A DNA stretch of 64,000 bases from Ferruginibacter sp. (GCA_025963635.1 JAOQAK010000075.1:124001-188000), one strand, 5' to 3'. Positions 45,237 through 54,820 are shown, counted from the first letter of the stretch. The notes: a model not told the origin generated them from the sequence alone. Made by a program: numbers and translations.

Positions 45237-45989
45237 TTATTCACCTTTATATGCGCTCAACTTTTCTTCCATAATCCTATACACCTTTTCTTTCAGCATG
45301 GTTACGTCTTTTCCTGTTAACCCATCAACTTTTATTTCCTGCAGATACACCGCCCTTGAACGGCCAGGTGTTAGCGAAAAGATACTTTCCTGGTTTAACC
45401 GGTCCGCAGTATCTAAAAATAAAATGGGCTTAATGGGTGTTTGAGTTTCAATAGCGATTTTAAATGCTCCGTCATAGAAGCTCTTTAAACGATTGTGTGT
45501 TATATTGAAAGTGCCTTCCGGTGCAATCACAACAGAAATACCTTTACGTATAACCGCTTTTAAAACCTGCACACTCCTGGCCCTTTTTTCAACACTGCTT
45601 CTGTCTACCATAACTACTGCATTTCTGTAAAAAAAGCCGAATACCGGAATGCTTGCCATTTCAGCCTTACCCAATATTCGGAAATGTTGCTTTCGGATGG
45701 TTTTAAGAATAACCGGAATGTCCATGTAACTGATATGATTGAACACGAAAATATATTGCTTCTTCGGGTCATGAGGCGACTCATAAATATTCTGGTGACG
45801 AATGCCCCAAAGGAAGAACATAATATCCGCCCATAGCTGGCATATCCTGTAAGTCATATTTCCTCCCCTGATCTTACCAAAAAAAGATGCCACTAATACA
45901 AAGGGAAAAAGAAGCAACATTACCACGATAAATAATGTAAAACCGTATATGGAAAAAAGCCCCTGTATTATAAAAATCAGATATTTCAT
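45237..45989 (-). CDS. plsC: 1-acyl-sn-glycerol-3-phosphate acyltransferase
   Basis: A 250-residue PlsC-family protein with N-terminal membrane helices (FTLFIVVMLLLFPFVLVASF). The catalytic NHxxxxD motif is FNHISYMDIP, and the substrate motif EGTFN is present (EGTFNITHN). It acylates lysophosphatidate to phosphatidate in phospholipid synthesis. It is divergent from rplU and lies upstream of priA on the minus strand. Confidence 0.9.
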   Translation of the reverse strand: MKYLIFIIQGLFSIYGFTLFIVVMLLLFPFVLVASFFGKIRGGNMTYRICQLWADIMFFLWGIRHQNIYESPHDPKKQYIFVFNHISYMDIPVILKTIRKQHFRILGKAEMASIPVFGFFYRNAVVMVDRSSVEKRARSVQVLKAVIRKGISVVIAPEGTFNITHNRLKSFYDGAFKIAIETQTPIKPILFLDTADRLNQESIFSLTPGRSRAVYLQEIKVDGLTGKDVTMLKEKVYRIMEEKLSAYKGE

Positions 45990-46150
45990 ATTAAAAGGCG
46001 AATATAATGTGTTTACTGCTTAGGGCTATATTTGCGTCATCTGAAGCGTATTTCTTTGAATTTTACAGCTAAAACGGGGCAAAATCCAGCTTCAAAGCAG
46101 GTTTGTCAGAAAATCCTGCTTATATTTCATTCAATTTAATCCGAATTCCC

Positions 46151-46165
46151 TTACCTTTGCCGTCC
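46151..46165 (+). promoter_or_regulatory. Promoter block of rplU (TTACCTTTGCCGTCC)
   Basis: Contains TACCTTTG (46152-46159), an exact TAnnTTTG match, and ends 14 bp before the ATG. It is 14/15 identical to the rpmB block at 30967-30981 on the other strand. Confidence 0.7.
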
Positions 46166-46179
46166 TAAATTTTGGTTAT

Positions 46180-46485
46180 ATGTTAGCAGTAGTAAAAATA
46201 GCAGGTCAACAGTTTAAAGTGAAAGCAGGTGACAGCCTGTATGTACCGCATATTGCAGGTGCAAGCGGTGATAAAGTTGAGTTTTCAGAAGTTCTGATGA
46301 CTGACAACGATGGCACAATTTCCCTGGGTACCGATGTAAATGCAGTTGTAAAAGCTGAAATTTTACTGGACCTTGTACAAGGTGATAAAGTGATCGCCTT
46401 TAAAATGAAAAGAAGAAAAGGCTTCCGTAAAAAACACGGACATCGTACGCATTATACAAAAATACAAGTGACTGAAATCGCTTAG
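46180..46485 (+). CDS. rplU: 50S ribosomal protein L21
   Basis: A 101-residue L21 (AVVKIAGQQFKVKAGDSLYV, ending KRRKGFRKKHGHRTHYTKIQV). It has the conserved RKGxRKKxGHR RNA-binding end. First gene of rplU-rpmA; a promoter block nearly identical to that of rpmB lies 14 bp upstream. Confidence 0.98.
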   Translation: MLAVVKIAGQQFKVKAGDSLYVPHIAGASGDKVEFSEVLMTDNDGTISLGTDVNAVVKAEILLDLVQGDKVIAFKMKRRKGFRKKHGHRTHYTKIQVTEIA

Positions 46486-46590
46486 TTAAAGTTGTTGTTG
46501 TTTTAGTTGACAGTGATATAAAAATTTGATCTGTTGAAATAAAAAACATTGACTGTTCATTCGACATCCGAAACAAAAAAATAATTTAAG

Positions 46591-46857
46591 ATGGCACATA
46601 AAAAAGGTGAAGGCTCGGTTAAAAATGGCCGCGATTCGCAAAGCAAAAGATTAGGTGTAAAAATTTATGGCGGTCAACCAGCCATTGCAGGAAATATAAT
46701 TGTTCGTCAACGCGGCACGGTTTATCATCCCGGAAAAAATGTTGGTCTTGGAAAAGACTTTACCATTTTTGCATTGACAGATGGTGTTGTAGAATATAAA
46801 AAAGGAAGAGGAGATAAGAGTTATATTTCTGTAAATGCCGCTGAAGCAACTGCTTAG
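46591..46857 (+). CDS. rpmA: 50S ribosomal protein L27
   Basis: An 88-residue L27 (MAHKKGEGSVKNGRDSQSKRLG). It starts directly with the conserved A-H-K-K-G end that reaches the peptidyl-transferase centre, so no cleavable extension as in Firmicutes. It follows rplU after 105 bp. Confidence 0.98.
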   Translation: MAHKKGEGSVKNGRDSQSKRLGVKIYGGQPAIAGNIIVRQRGTVYHPGKNVGLGKDFTIFALTDGVVEYKKGRGDKSYISVNAAEATA

Positions 46858-46936
46858 ATATTAAAGTTTTTTTTGGCAGGTAAAAAAATATTTTTACTTT
46901 TAAGTATTATTTACTAACCATTAAATTTTAAAGATC

Positions 46937-47113
46937 ATGGCAACCGCAAAAAAAGCTGCAAAAAAAGCCGCTCCTGTAAAGAAAGCTGCTCCAGCTAAAA
47001 AAGCTGCACCTGCAAAAAAAGCCGCTCCTGCAAAGAAAGCTGCTCCTGCAAAAAAAGCTGCTCCTGCAAAGAAAGCTGCTCCTGCAAAGAAAGCTGCTGC
47101 AAAAAAGAAGTAA
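46937..47113 (+). CDS. Ala/Lys/Pro-rich histone H1-like peptide with hexapeptide repeats
   Basis: A 58-residue protein: MATAKKAAKKAAPVKK, six copies of AAPAKK, then AAAKKK. It is strongly basic, with no other domain. The composition matches eukaryotic-H1-like tails and small Bacteroidota histone-like proteins, so DNA or RNA binding is likely but untested. The DNA is an 18 bp minisatellite, so copy number can change. It lies downstream of rpmA, starting 79 bp after its stop, and ends in a good terminator at 47146-47169. Confidence 0.85.
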   Translation: MATAKKAAKKAAPVKKAAPAKKAAPAKKAAPAKKAAPAKKAAPAKKAAPAKKAAAKKK

Positions 47114-47145
47114 GCTTTGCCTTAAAAGCAAAACGAATACAAAAG

Positions 47146-47169
47146 TCCCGGCTAGCGCCGGGATTTTTT
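47146..47169 (+). terminator. Rho-independent terminator after the histone-like gene
   Basis: A perfect 7 bp stem TCCCGGC / GCCGGGA with loop TAGC, followed by TTTTTTATTT. It is 32 bp past the stop codon. Confidence 0.9.
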
Positions 47170-47273
47170 ATTTATGTCCCATCTTGAATAACCCGCTCAT
47201 CTAACATCACTCCATAAACTTTTTGGTATTTACATCTCTCCCAAATAACAAAAATATTTTTAAAAAATCCTTT

Positions 47274-47281
47274 TACATTTG
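47274..47281 (+). promoter_or_regulatory. Promoter -7 element immediately before polX (TACATTTG)
   Basis: An exact TAnnTTTG match ending 3 bp before the ATG at 47285, so the transcript would start at or just inside the start codon. No -33 element is obvious. Could be chance in an AT-rich spacer. Confidence 0.4.
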
Positions 47282-47284
47282 AAT

Positions 47285-48964
47285 ATGGATAATTATCAAA
47301 TAGCAGACTGCTTCTCACTTCTAGCCAAATTGATGGACATACACAATGAGAATAGTTTTAAAGCAAAGACCTATTCAATCGCTGCTTTCAATATAGAAAA
47401 ATTGCCGATGCAATTGAGCGAAACGCCCAGGGAAAAATTGTTTGGAATAAAAGGAATCGGTGAATCTACAGGAAAAAAAGTTATTGAATTATTGTCTACC
47501 GGTGAGCTACAATCGCTGAAAGAAATGATAGAAAAGACGCCGCCCGGAGTGATGGAAATGCTAAATATAAAAGGCATTGGACCAAAAAAAATATCCACTA
47601 TCTGGAAAGAAATGGAAATAGAAAGCATTGGTGAATTGTTATATGCATGCAAAGAAAACCGCTTAAAATTATATAAAGGCTTCGGAGAAAAAACTCAACA
47701 AAACGTAATTGAAACAATTGAATTTTATTTAAAGAGTAAGGGAAGTTTTCTTTTTGCGCAAATAGAAGCCATGTATGAGGGCCTTGAAAGTTTTTTTTTA
47801 AAATTATTTTCAGCAGATAAAATCGCTTTTACGGGAGCCTATAAAAGACAACTTGAAATCGTTCATGAGATCGATATAGTAATTGATGACACGCTGCAAA
47901 ATATTGAAGAAAAAATGTCCACTGTAGATGATTTTGAATTAGTAGAAAAGGAAGCCGATATTTTATACAGGGCATCAGTAGGCTTAAAATTTCGGATATA
48001 CTCTTGTGATAGCAGTCCAATTATGGAACAGGCTTTTTTGAAAGGATGTTCACCGGAATTTGCAAATACATTTACTACAGAATTTCCGTCAATCGATTAT
48101 TCCATTTGCAAGGATGACGCCGATATTTTTAGGCAGGCAGGTCTATACTTTATACCATCCTGCCAAAGGGAAACAGCAGCAATTATAGAGCGATCAAAAC
48201 TAGGTGCATTGCCTCCGTTGTTACAGGTTGCGGATGTAAAGGGAATCATCCATAGCCATAGCAATTGGAGCGATGGCAGCAATACCATTGAAGAGATGGC
48301 AAAGCAAGCTATTGCAAAAGGTTTTGAATACCTCGTGATCAGCGATCATAGTAAAAGCGCCTTTTATGCAAATGGGCTGCAGGAAGACCGTATCAGGGAA
48401 CAGCATCGCTATATCGATGAACTGAATATGCAACTGGCGCCCTTCAAAATTTTCAAAAGCATAGAAAGCGACATTTTGAATGATGGCAGCCTCGATTACA
48501 GCAATGATGTACTTGCCGGTTTTGACCTGGTAATCGCTTCCATCCATTCGAATTTGAAAATGAATGAAGAAAAAGCGATGATGCGGCTGATGAATGCTAT
48601 TACGAACCCCTACACCACCATCCTCGGGCATATGACCGGACGCTTGTTATTAAGCCGTAAGGGCTACCCGGTTGACCATAAAGCTATCATTGATGCCTGC
48701 GCTGCTAACCAGGTAGTAATCGAGCTAAATGCGCATCCCAGCCGGTTAGACATCGATTGGCGGCACATTGACTATGCGCTTCAGAGAAATGTGTTAATCT
48801 CTATCGACCCTGACGCACACGCCCCCGAAGGATTTGATGATATAAAATATGGCGTATCGGTGGCACAAAAAGCGCTGCTTACCAAAGACCGTAACCTAAG
48901 TAGTTTTGGATTGGAAGCGCTCGAAGCGTATTTGTCGAACAGGAAAAAGTGGAAAAATATTTAA
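47285..48964 (+). CDS. PolX-like protein: degenerate family X polymerase plus PHP phosphoesterase
   Basis: 559 residues from ATG 47285 (a TTG at 47279 is in frame but less likely). The N-terminal helix-hairpin-helix region is present (GIKGIGESTGKKVIELL, NIKGIGPKKISTIW). The polymerase site is damaged: the usual GDxD is HEID (Glu195-Ile-Asp197), the third carboxylate position reads LKFRIYS, and the YFTGS motif is FLKGCS. The C-terminal PHP domain looks intact: HSHSNWSDG (His323, His325), ISDHS, SIESDI, IASIHS, GHMTGR and DPDAH. It may be a nuclease/phosphoesterase rather than a polymerase. It is convergent with the histidine kinase, with a 4 bp overlap of stops. Confidence 0.9.
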   Translation: MDNYQIADCFSLLAKLMDIHNENSFKAKTYSIAAFNIEKLPMQLSETPREKLFGIKGIGESTGKKVIELLSTGELQSLKEMIEKTPPGVMEMLNIKGIGPKKISTIWKEMEIESIGELLYACKENRLKLYKGFGEKTQQNVIETIEFYLKSKGSFLFAQIEAMYEGLESFFLKLFSADKIAFTGAYKRQLEIVHEIDIVIDDTLQNIEEKMSTVDDFELVEKEADILYRASVGLKFRIYSCDSSPIMEQAFLKGCSPEFANTFTTEFPSIDYSICKDDADIFRQAGLYFIPSCQRETAAIIERSKLGALPPLLQVADVKGIIHSHSNWSDGSNTIEEMAKQAIAKGFEYLVISDHSKSAFYANGLQEDRIREQHRYIDELNMQLAPFKIFKSIESDILNDGSLDYSNDVLAGFDLVIASIHSNLKMNEEKAMMRLMNAITNPYTTILGHMTGRLLLSRKGYPVDHKAIIDACAANQVVIELNAHPSRLDIDWRHIDYALQRNVLISIDPDAHAPEGFDDIKYGVSVAQKALLTKDRNLSSFGLEALEAYLSNRKKWKNI

Positions 48965-51900
48965 TTGCTTACCAGGGGTAGCTCCACGAAAAATGTTGTC
49001 CCGGATCCGATTGCCGTTTGAAACCAGATATTGCCTTTGCTTTCTTCCACGATGCCCTTACACATGGCCAAACCTAAACCTGTGCCGGAGCTTTTTGTAG
49101 TAAAATTGGGCGTGAATATTTTCGAGCAAACTTCTTCGGGGATACCGGAGCCATTGTCCTGAACAGTTACCAACACGGTGGTTTCGGACAACATTTCTTC
49201 CATTACAATATTGGCCTTTTTGCCTTCGGGGATGGCTTGCAACGCATTTTGGATGAGGTTTGTAAACAGGCGATTGATATGTGTGCGGTCAGCATCAATC
49301 ATTACCGATCCATTGGCGGGTTTCCAGGTAAGCTCCAGGTTATCTTCAATGGAATGAAGTTGTGTAAGCAATTTTAAAGATTCATTCAGATCAAATACCT
49401 CGTTTCTCGGATTACCAATATTTGCAAATTGAGAGAACTCCCCTGCAATCTGGCTAAGATGGTCGATCTGTTCTACCAGCGTGCGGGCCACGCTTTTGGT
49501 TAGATCATACACATTCCCGCTATTACTGTCGATTGCCCTTTGGAGATATTGCAGGCTCAATTTCATGGGCGTAAGCGGATTTTTAATTTCGTGTGCTACC
49601 TGTCTTGCCATTTCACGCCATGCACTTTCCCTTTCACTTTTTGCCAGTGCGGCCGCGCTGTTATCCAACTTAGCCACCATCTTATTATATTCTTTCACCA
49701 GCTCACCAATTTCATCCTGCCGGTTCCATGTGATAGCCTCATTTAATTGCCCAAGGTTTACCGCTTTCATCTTGTTACTAATAAAAGAAAAAGAACGGGT
49801 GATCCTGTTGGTGATAAAGAAAGCCACTATGCCCGCAATTAAGAAAATGAAAGCATTCAGGTTAATAATGGCTACTAAGAAGTTGGATATCTCCTGGCGA
49901 AGTTTTGTTTCAGAAGTGAAATAAGGAATGTTCAGGTAAGCATATTCCCTTCCTCCTTCATCAATTACCGGCACATAGTTACTAAGGTACTGTAAAGTAC
50001 CAATCGTTTCTTCCCTAAAAAACTGAATTTCTTTTAAGTGGTTCAAATGATAGTAGGCAATGGGATCCATCTTATTGCTCATAATTCCTTTGTTGTAAGG
50101 GAGCGGTAAAGATGAGGCCCGAAGCGTTCCATCAAGGTCGTAGAGATTAATATCCACCGCATGCACTTCAGATATTTTTGCAATGGTTTTATCCAGCTTC
50201 TCGCGGTAACCATCATCGTACACTTTTATCACATCATCAAAAATGATCAGCTCTGCAAGCGAATTTTGCACTTCGTTTTGCATCACACGAATCGTATGAC
50301 TCAGCTTTTCCCGGTTATTATTATTGTACCGGTCAATGAAAAACAAAATGGTGACCACCCCTACAATTATGAAAGAGCTGAGACTTATAAAAATAATGGT
50401 GCTGTGCACCTGGTTACGAATGCTCATTTGCCAATGCCGCTTCATCTCGCGCCAGCGCAAACGTGAGCGTATGAGCGCATTTAGCAGCCAGAATACTGCG
50501 GTAACAAATAGAAAGGCGCAAAACAGGTAACTGAATAAAGTAACGGCTTCTATAAAAAATTTATCTCTTTTAGCAATGATCACCACTTTATCGGCACCCG
50601 ATTTATACCACAGTTCGTCGTCACCTGCTTTTCTGACTGACCTAAAGTTTCCCTTAGGTACCTGTGCCTGTGTTAACTGCAAGGGGAAAGCATAATCATT
50701 GTGACTATTCACCATCTTGAGCTTATTGTAAACAGCATAAGAATACACGGGGGAATTTTCAATCGATTTTTCATACCCTTTTAAAAATAATTCAGGATAC
50801 AATGCGTCGGTCTTATATTTTTTGGGACTCGCTAAAATAAAAATATAGCCAAGCAACCTGCCTGACGAATCCGAAATATTTTTTTTACTGATGTAATTGA
50901 ACCGGTCGTAAGAAACATCATAAAAGTACAGATCGGGTATGGTGGTAGGTTTGCCCTGGGTATTAAGAATGGTGGTAAGGGTGGTAAAGGTGGAAGAATC
51001 TTCATTGAACAATGGCCTCTCAGCCGCATCAAAAGTGAAAATCCTTGTGTCATATTTATTTAAATACCCTGTAAAATTTTCATTCAGCAAACTATCTTTT
51101 AAAGATTTGTTGGAGGATGCTTTACTGAATTTACTGAATAATGGAGACAACGCCTCACTTCTAAAATCCGTCAATACAGTATTCATGAGCCGTTCGCTGG
51201 ATGGATCGGCTTTATTGGCAAGCGTTTCTGCGTAATGCTTCCGCTGGTCAATTTCCTTATTGTTGTTTTCAACTAAAATAATAAAAGCGATAGATAGGGA
51301 AAAGAAGAACAACCAAAAAATCAACCGGGAAGAAATGATCTCTGAGGCCAGCAAAAAAAGATGTTTATCATTGAGCAGTAGAATATACACCAGCAACCAA
51401 ATGAGCAGGTACAATTCGAATACAGCATCCGGTGTATTGATCCGGAAAGTTAACACTGCAAGTCCCGTAATGGTGATCACCAGTATCAATACCATCACAT
51501 TTTTTGGCAGTAGCGGCTGCAGCAGGTAAATGATTATTTGTGTGATAAAGAAATACCCGATGGCAATGCACCCTAAAACAATGAAGCCAATAACGCTGTA
51601 CACTGATAAAGTGTAAAAATTAATCACATCAAAAGATATCTTGGAATCGGCCACCATCGACCTGAATATATGGCCGCAAAGAAAAGTACAAAGAATTAAA
51701 AAACACAACCCTATCAACACGATCAGCCATCTGAAAACCACATCGTTCGCCCGGATGGTTACTTTTTTTTCCTGGATATAATAACGGGTAAAAAGCACGA
51801 TCCATAAAAACAACATGGCGTTTATCAGCAAATCGCCCAGGGTTTTTAATATAATATTGGATCCATAAATAGCGGGGTCAAATAATTCGAATTGTCGGAA

Positions 51901-52707
51901 ATTAACAGGGATAGAAAAATTATAACTGATGATTCTTAGAACGATAACCATCAACACTAAAAAACCAACGCCTTTAAAAAAATTTCTCTGAACAATATAA
52001 GTCGAGATAAATTGTATAAATATCAACACACAAAAGGCAGCAATGATCCGAAATATTGATGCGAGTAAATTGTTATGGAAGACAGTGTTAACTGCTTTTG
52101 GTTCGAGGGAAAAAAGGAAATCGCCTTCTTTCGTTTTGATCTGGTTATCCCTTGCTTCCCCTGTTATCGAGTACGCGTTTTCGATATTTTCGCCGGTAGT
52201 AAAAGAATTTTTTAGATAATCATTGGTAATCACATAGTTCCACATAACCGGTATCAAACCAATTACCGTAAGATCGTTAAATGTACTTTTTCGCCACACA
52301 TAATATCCGTTAGACAATTGGATAAACCCATTTTTATCCTGCATTTGTGGAACGGTCGCCAATGGTTCCACTACTTGCGTACTCCAAAAAAGGAGGTTAA
52401 AGTTATCTATCCCATTATTTGAATACAGGAATAAGAAATATTTCTTTGCAGTAAGTTGCTGGAGCGTCTTCTCATCTACTGTATGATTGGCAAGTTGACT
52501 TAGCAGCGTGGTATCCTCAGCAATTTGATCAAAATCCGTTTCCTGCTTTGCTATGAAAGCGCTTATATTTTTCGCTACTGTTTCAGGAGATGAGTTACCT
52601 GTCAGGTAATTATCGATGATAAAAGATATCGTTACCAGCCACGCCGCTGCCACCAGTAAATAAGTGTTCCTGGCTAAAAACTGTTTAATTGAATAATTAT
52701 TTTGCAA
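48961..52707 (-). CDS. Very large multi-membrane sensor histidine kinase (NtrY-like core)
   Basis: 1248 residues from a TTG start at 52707; no in-frame ATG lies near, and the first TM (YLLVAAAWLVTISFIID) begins at residue 16. It has an N-terminal extracytoplasmic domain (about 35-215), about nine or ten membrane helices (about 215-490), a second extracytoplasmic domain, a pair of TMs, a Cache-like domain, HAMP (about 960-1015) and a complete kinase core: His1039 in RQVAHEIKNPLTP, NLIQNALQAIP (N box), DNGSGIP (G1) and GTGLGLAMC (G2). The H-box resembles the NtrY/AtoS type. No response regulator is adjacent, so it is an orphan. It phosphorylates itself on His1039. Confidence 0.88.
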   Translation of the reverse strand: MQNNYSIKQFLARNTYLLVAAAWLVTISFIIDNYLTGNSSPETVAKNISAFIAKQETDFDQIAEDTTLLSQLANHTVDEKTLQQLTAKKYFLFLYSNNGIDNFNLLFWSTQVVEPLATVPQMQDKNGFIQLSNGYYVWRKSTFNDLTVIGLIPVMWNYVITNDYLKNSFTTGENIENAYSITGEARDNQIKTKEGDFLFSLEPKAVNTVFHNNLLASIFRIIAAFCVLIFIQFISTYIVQRNFFKGVGFLVLMVIVLRIISYNFSIPVNFRQFELFDPAIYGSNIILKTLGDLLINAMLFLWIVLFTRYYIQEKKVTIRANDVVFRWLIVLIGLCFLILCTFLCGHIFRSMVADSKISFDVINFYTLSVYSVIGFIVLGCIAIGYFFITQIIIYLLQPLLPKNVMVLILVITITGLAVLTFRINTPDAVFELYLLIWLLVYILLLNDKHLFLLASEIISSRLIFWLFFFSLSIAFIILVENNNKEIDQRKHYAETLANKADPSSERLMNTVLTDFRSEALSPLFSKFSKASSNKSLKDSLLNENFTGYLNKYDTRIFTFDAAERPLFNEDSSTFTTLTTILNTQGKPTTIPDLYFYDVSYDRFNYISKKNISDSSGRLLGYIFILASPKKYKTDALYPELFLKGYEKSIENSPVYSYAVYNKLKMVNSHNDYAFPLQLTQAQVPKGNFRSVRKAGDDELWYKSGADKVVIIAKRDKFFIEAVTLFSYLFCAFLFVTAVFWLLNALIRSRLRWREMKRHWQMSIRNQVHSTIIFISLSSFIIVGVVTILFFIDRYNNNNREKLSHTIRVMQNEVQNSLAELIIFDDVIKVYDDGYREKLDKTIAKISEVHAVDINLYDLDGTLRASSLPLPYNKGIMSNKMDPIAYYHLNHLKEIQFFREETIGTLQYLSNYVPVIDEGGREYAYLNIPYFTSETKLRQEISNFLVAIINLNAFIFLIAGIVAFFITNRITRSFSFISNKMKAVNLGQLNEAITWNRQDEIGELVKEYNKMVAKLDNSAAALAKSERESAWREMARQVAHEIKNPLTPMKLSLQYLQRAIDSNSGNVYDLTKSVARTLVEQIDHLSQIAGEFSQFANIGNPRNEVFDLNESLKLLTQLHSIEDNLELTWKPANGSVMIDADRTHINRLFTNLIQNALQAIPEGKKANIVMEEMLSETTVLVTVQDNGSGIPEEVCSKIFTPNFTTKSSGTGLGLAMCKGIVEESKGNIWFQTAIGSGTTFFVELPLVSN

Positions 52708-52826
52708 AATAAAATATAATCGACTGGGCCTGCCAGGTAGAATGCTTGTTTAAGTTAAGGTAAATGGGGACGGCGAACGGCCAATATTTATTTTTTAACA
52801 CTTTCATTTTTTCATACAAGCGCTGT

Positions 52827-53594
52827 TCACGATCGTTTAATTATATTCCAAAGCGAATCCATTTCATCTAAACTCATGTTTTCCAGCACTTTGCCTGTTT
52901 GTGCGGCTGCTTCTTCCATTTTGGTAAAGCGATCAATAAATTTTTTATTCGTTCGCTCTAGCGCATTTTCCGCATCCAACTGCAAAAACCTTGCAAAGTT
53001 TATCAAAGAGAAAAAAACATCGCCTAATTCATCTTCCATAGCATCTTTATTACCAGAAGCAATCGCTTCAAACAATTCTGCTTTCTCTTCTTCTACCTTT
53101 TCCCAAACCTGTTCTTTGTTTTCCCATTCAAAACCCACCTGTTTCGCTTTTTCCTGCAGGCGCATTGCTTTAACAGTGGCTGGCAAGGCTTTGGGCACAC
53201 CACTCAATACCGACTTTTTACCTTCTTTTATTTTGAGCTTCTCCCAATTCCGTTTAACATCTTCTTCATCCGCCACCTTCACATCGCCATAAATATGCGG
53301 ATGACGGAAAATAAGTTTTTCGCACACTCCATTGATCACCTCATCCAGCGTAAATTGCTTTTGCTCTGCACCGATCTTTGCGTAAAAAACAATGTGCAAT
53401 AATATATCCCCCAATTCTTCGCGGATGCCTTTCCAATCGCCATCAGTAATCGCATCGGTTAGTTCGTACGTTTCTTCAATCGTTAACTGGCGAAGGGTTT
53501 GAATGGTTTGCTTTTTATCCCAGGGGCATTTTTCCCTGAGCTCATCCATTATTTGTACCAGCCGCAAAAAAGCAGTGGCCGTTGTTTGTTGCAT
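52827..53594 (-). CDS. mazG: Nucleoside triphosphate pyrophosphohydrolase
   Basis: A 255-residue MazG with two tandem helical domains. Metal-binding Glu/Asp clusters are EETYELTDA and EELGDILLH in the first half and EEEKAELFEA and EDELGDVFFS in the second; CPWDKKQT is the family signature near residue 20. It hydrolyses NTPs or dNTPs to NMPs and pyrophosphate and may remove abnormal nucleotides. It lies 9 bp downstream of the DUF3667 gene and should be co-transcribed with it. Confidence 0.95.
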   Translation of the reverse strand: MQQTTATAFLRLVQIMDELREKCPWDKKQTIQTLRQLTIEETYELTDAITDGDWKGIREELGDILLHIVFYAKIGAEQKQFTLDEVINGVCEKLIFRHPHIYGDVKVADEEDVKRNWEKLKIKEGKKSVLSGVPKALPATVKAMRLQEKAKQVGFEWENKEQVWEKVEEEKAELFEAIASGNKDAMEDELGDVFFSLINFARFLQLDAENALERTNKKFIDRFTKMEEAAAQTGKVLENMSLDEMDSLWNIIKRS

Positions 53595-53603
53595 ATAATT
53601 TAA

Positions 53604-54653
53604 TTAGATTTTCATGAAAGAAAACAGCAGGAAACCAAAAAAAAGGAGCCCCATCATAATGGCCGACAAAAACCATAGCAGCAAAAACTTCACAATTGTT
53701 TTTGCCCTGCGCTGCTGATAAAAGTTTCGTAATGCCTTGTACAGGTAGAAAAAAATCGCTGCTCCAAGAAGTTGTTGAAAATATTTCAGCCATTCCCAAT
53801 GGAATGTTTCTTTTAATTCGCCCAAACCAAAACTGAGCAGCACGGCGATAAAAACAAAAATATAAAAATGGATACTAAAAATGCCGTGGCTCACATAGTA
53901 GTACTCTTTTCTTCGCACATATAATAATTTTAAAAAGAGGGCAAAAAGGGGCAATGAAATAAACAGTATCTGTGGAAAGCGATGCAGGAAAGTGGGAATA
54001 AGCGACGATAGAAATTCCCCCGCATCATGATGATACTTTTCATTTACCTCTATCTCTTTATAAATGAGTCTTTTTTCAAACCAGTTGTGCTGTTTGATCC
54101 CTTTTCTTAAAATAGAATCATATTCCGCCCTGTTTTTATACCGCCCGGTGGTGAGGTGAAACCCTTCGTTTTTCTTGATACTATCCAGGAAGACTTCTAA
54201 TCGTTCGGGAGGCACGGACTTGCCCTTGTTTATTCTAGCCGTAAATATCCGAAGGCTATCCGGGGGTAGTGCACGGATCTCCTCAACTGATTTATCTTCT
54301 ATTACTTTTATGGAATTGTTGATTTTTTTTTCAGTAATGTGAAAGATGGAAAAGATAATAAGGAAGAAAATAGCAGAAGTAAATATGTACATCCTGATCG
54401 GGTTCAGGTAGCTTGCCCGTCTGCCCAGCATATATTCCCGTGGCAAAAACCCCGGCCTTTTAATCAATAAACCGAGGGTGCTGAAAAACTTGCCGTCAAA
54501 ATGGGTGATATCATTAAAAAAATGAGTTACCAAATGCCATACAGTCTCCTTTGGTTCAACATTTTCCTGGCCGCAAATATGACAAAACGGCCCTGCGAGC
54601 TGCGCATTACAGTTCAAACAAACTTTCTCTGCTCTTTCTTTTAAATGGCTCAC
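53604..54653 (-). CDS. DUF3667 membrane protein with N-terminal zinc ribbon
   Basis: A 349-residue protein starting at a GTG (54653); no ATG gives the full ribbon. CLNCNAQLAGPFCHICGQ (two CxxC-like pairs) forms the zinc ribbon; then comes the DUF3667 signature HFFNDITHFDGKFFSTLGLLIKRPGFLPREYMLGRRASYLNPIRMYIF with five or so membrane helices along the protein. The function of the family is unknown; it is common in Bacteroidota. First gene of an operon with mazG (9 bp gap). Confidence 0.88.
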   Translation of the reverse strand: MSHLKERAEKVCLNCNAQLAGPFCHICGQENVEPKETVWHLVTHFFNDITHFDGKFFSTLGLLIKRPGFLPREYMLGRRASYLNPIRMYIFTSAIFFLIIFSIFHITEKKINNSIKVIEDKSVEEIRALPPDSLRIFTARINKGKSVPPERLEVFLDSIKKNEGFHLTTGRYKNRAEYDSILRKGIKQHNWFEKRLIYKEIEVNEKYHHDAGEFLSSLIPTFLHRFPQILFISLPLFALFLKLLYVRRKEYYYVSHGIFSIHFYIFVFIAVLLSFGLGELKETFHWEWLKYFQQLLGAAIFFYLYKALRNFYQQRRAKTIVKFLLLWFLSAIMMGLLFFGFLLFSFMKI

Positions 54654-54820
54654 TGTACAGAATTTTGTTAAAAATAATAAAGATAACCGGCAACTAACCC
54701 TTTGGTATCAATTAAGCAGAACTAAAGGGTTAATTTCGTCTGTGGCGAATGAAGTTGGATAAAAATGTCAATCATTCACGTTTCACCTTTAACTTAACAT
54801 CTTACCGTTTACTTTTACCA

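Noticed and set aside
46928..47131. 67-residue Cys/Ser/Phe-rich ORF on the minus strand
   Set aside because: It is the antisense of the Ala/Lys repeat gene, and its odd composition comes from the repeat.
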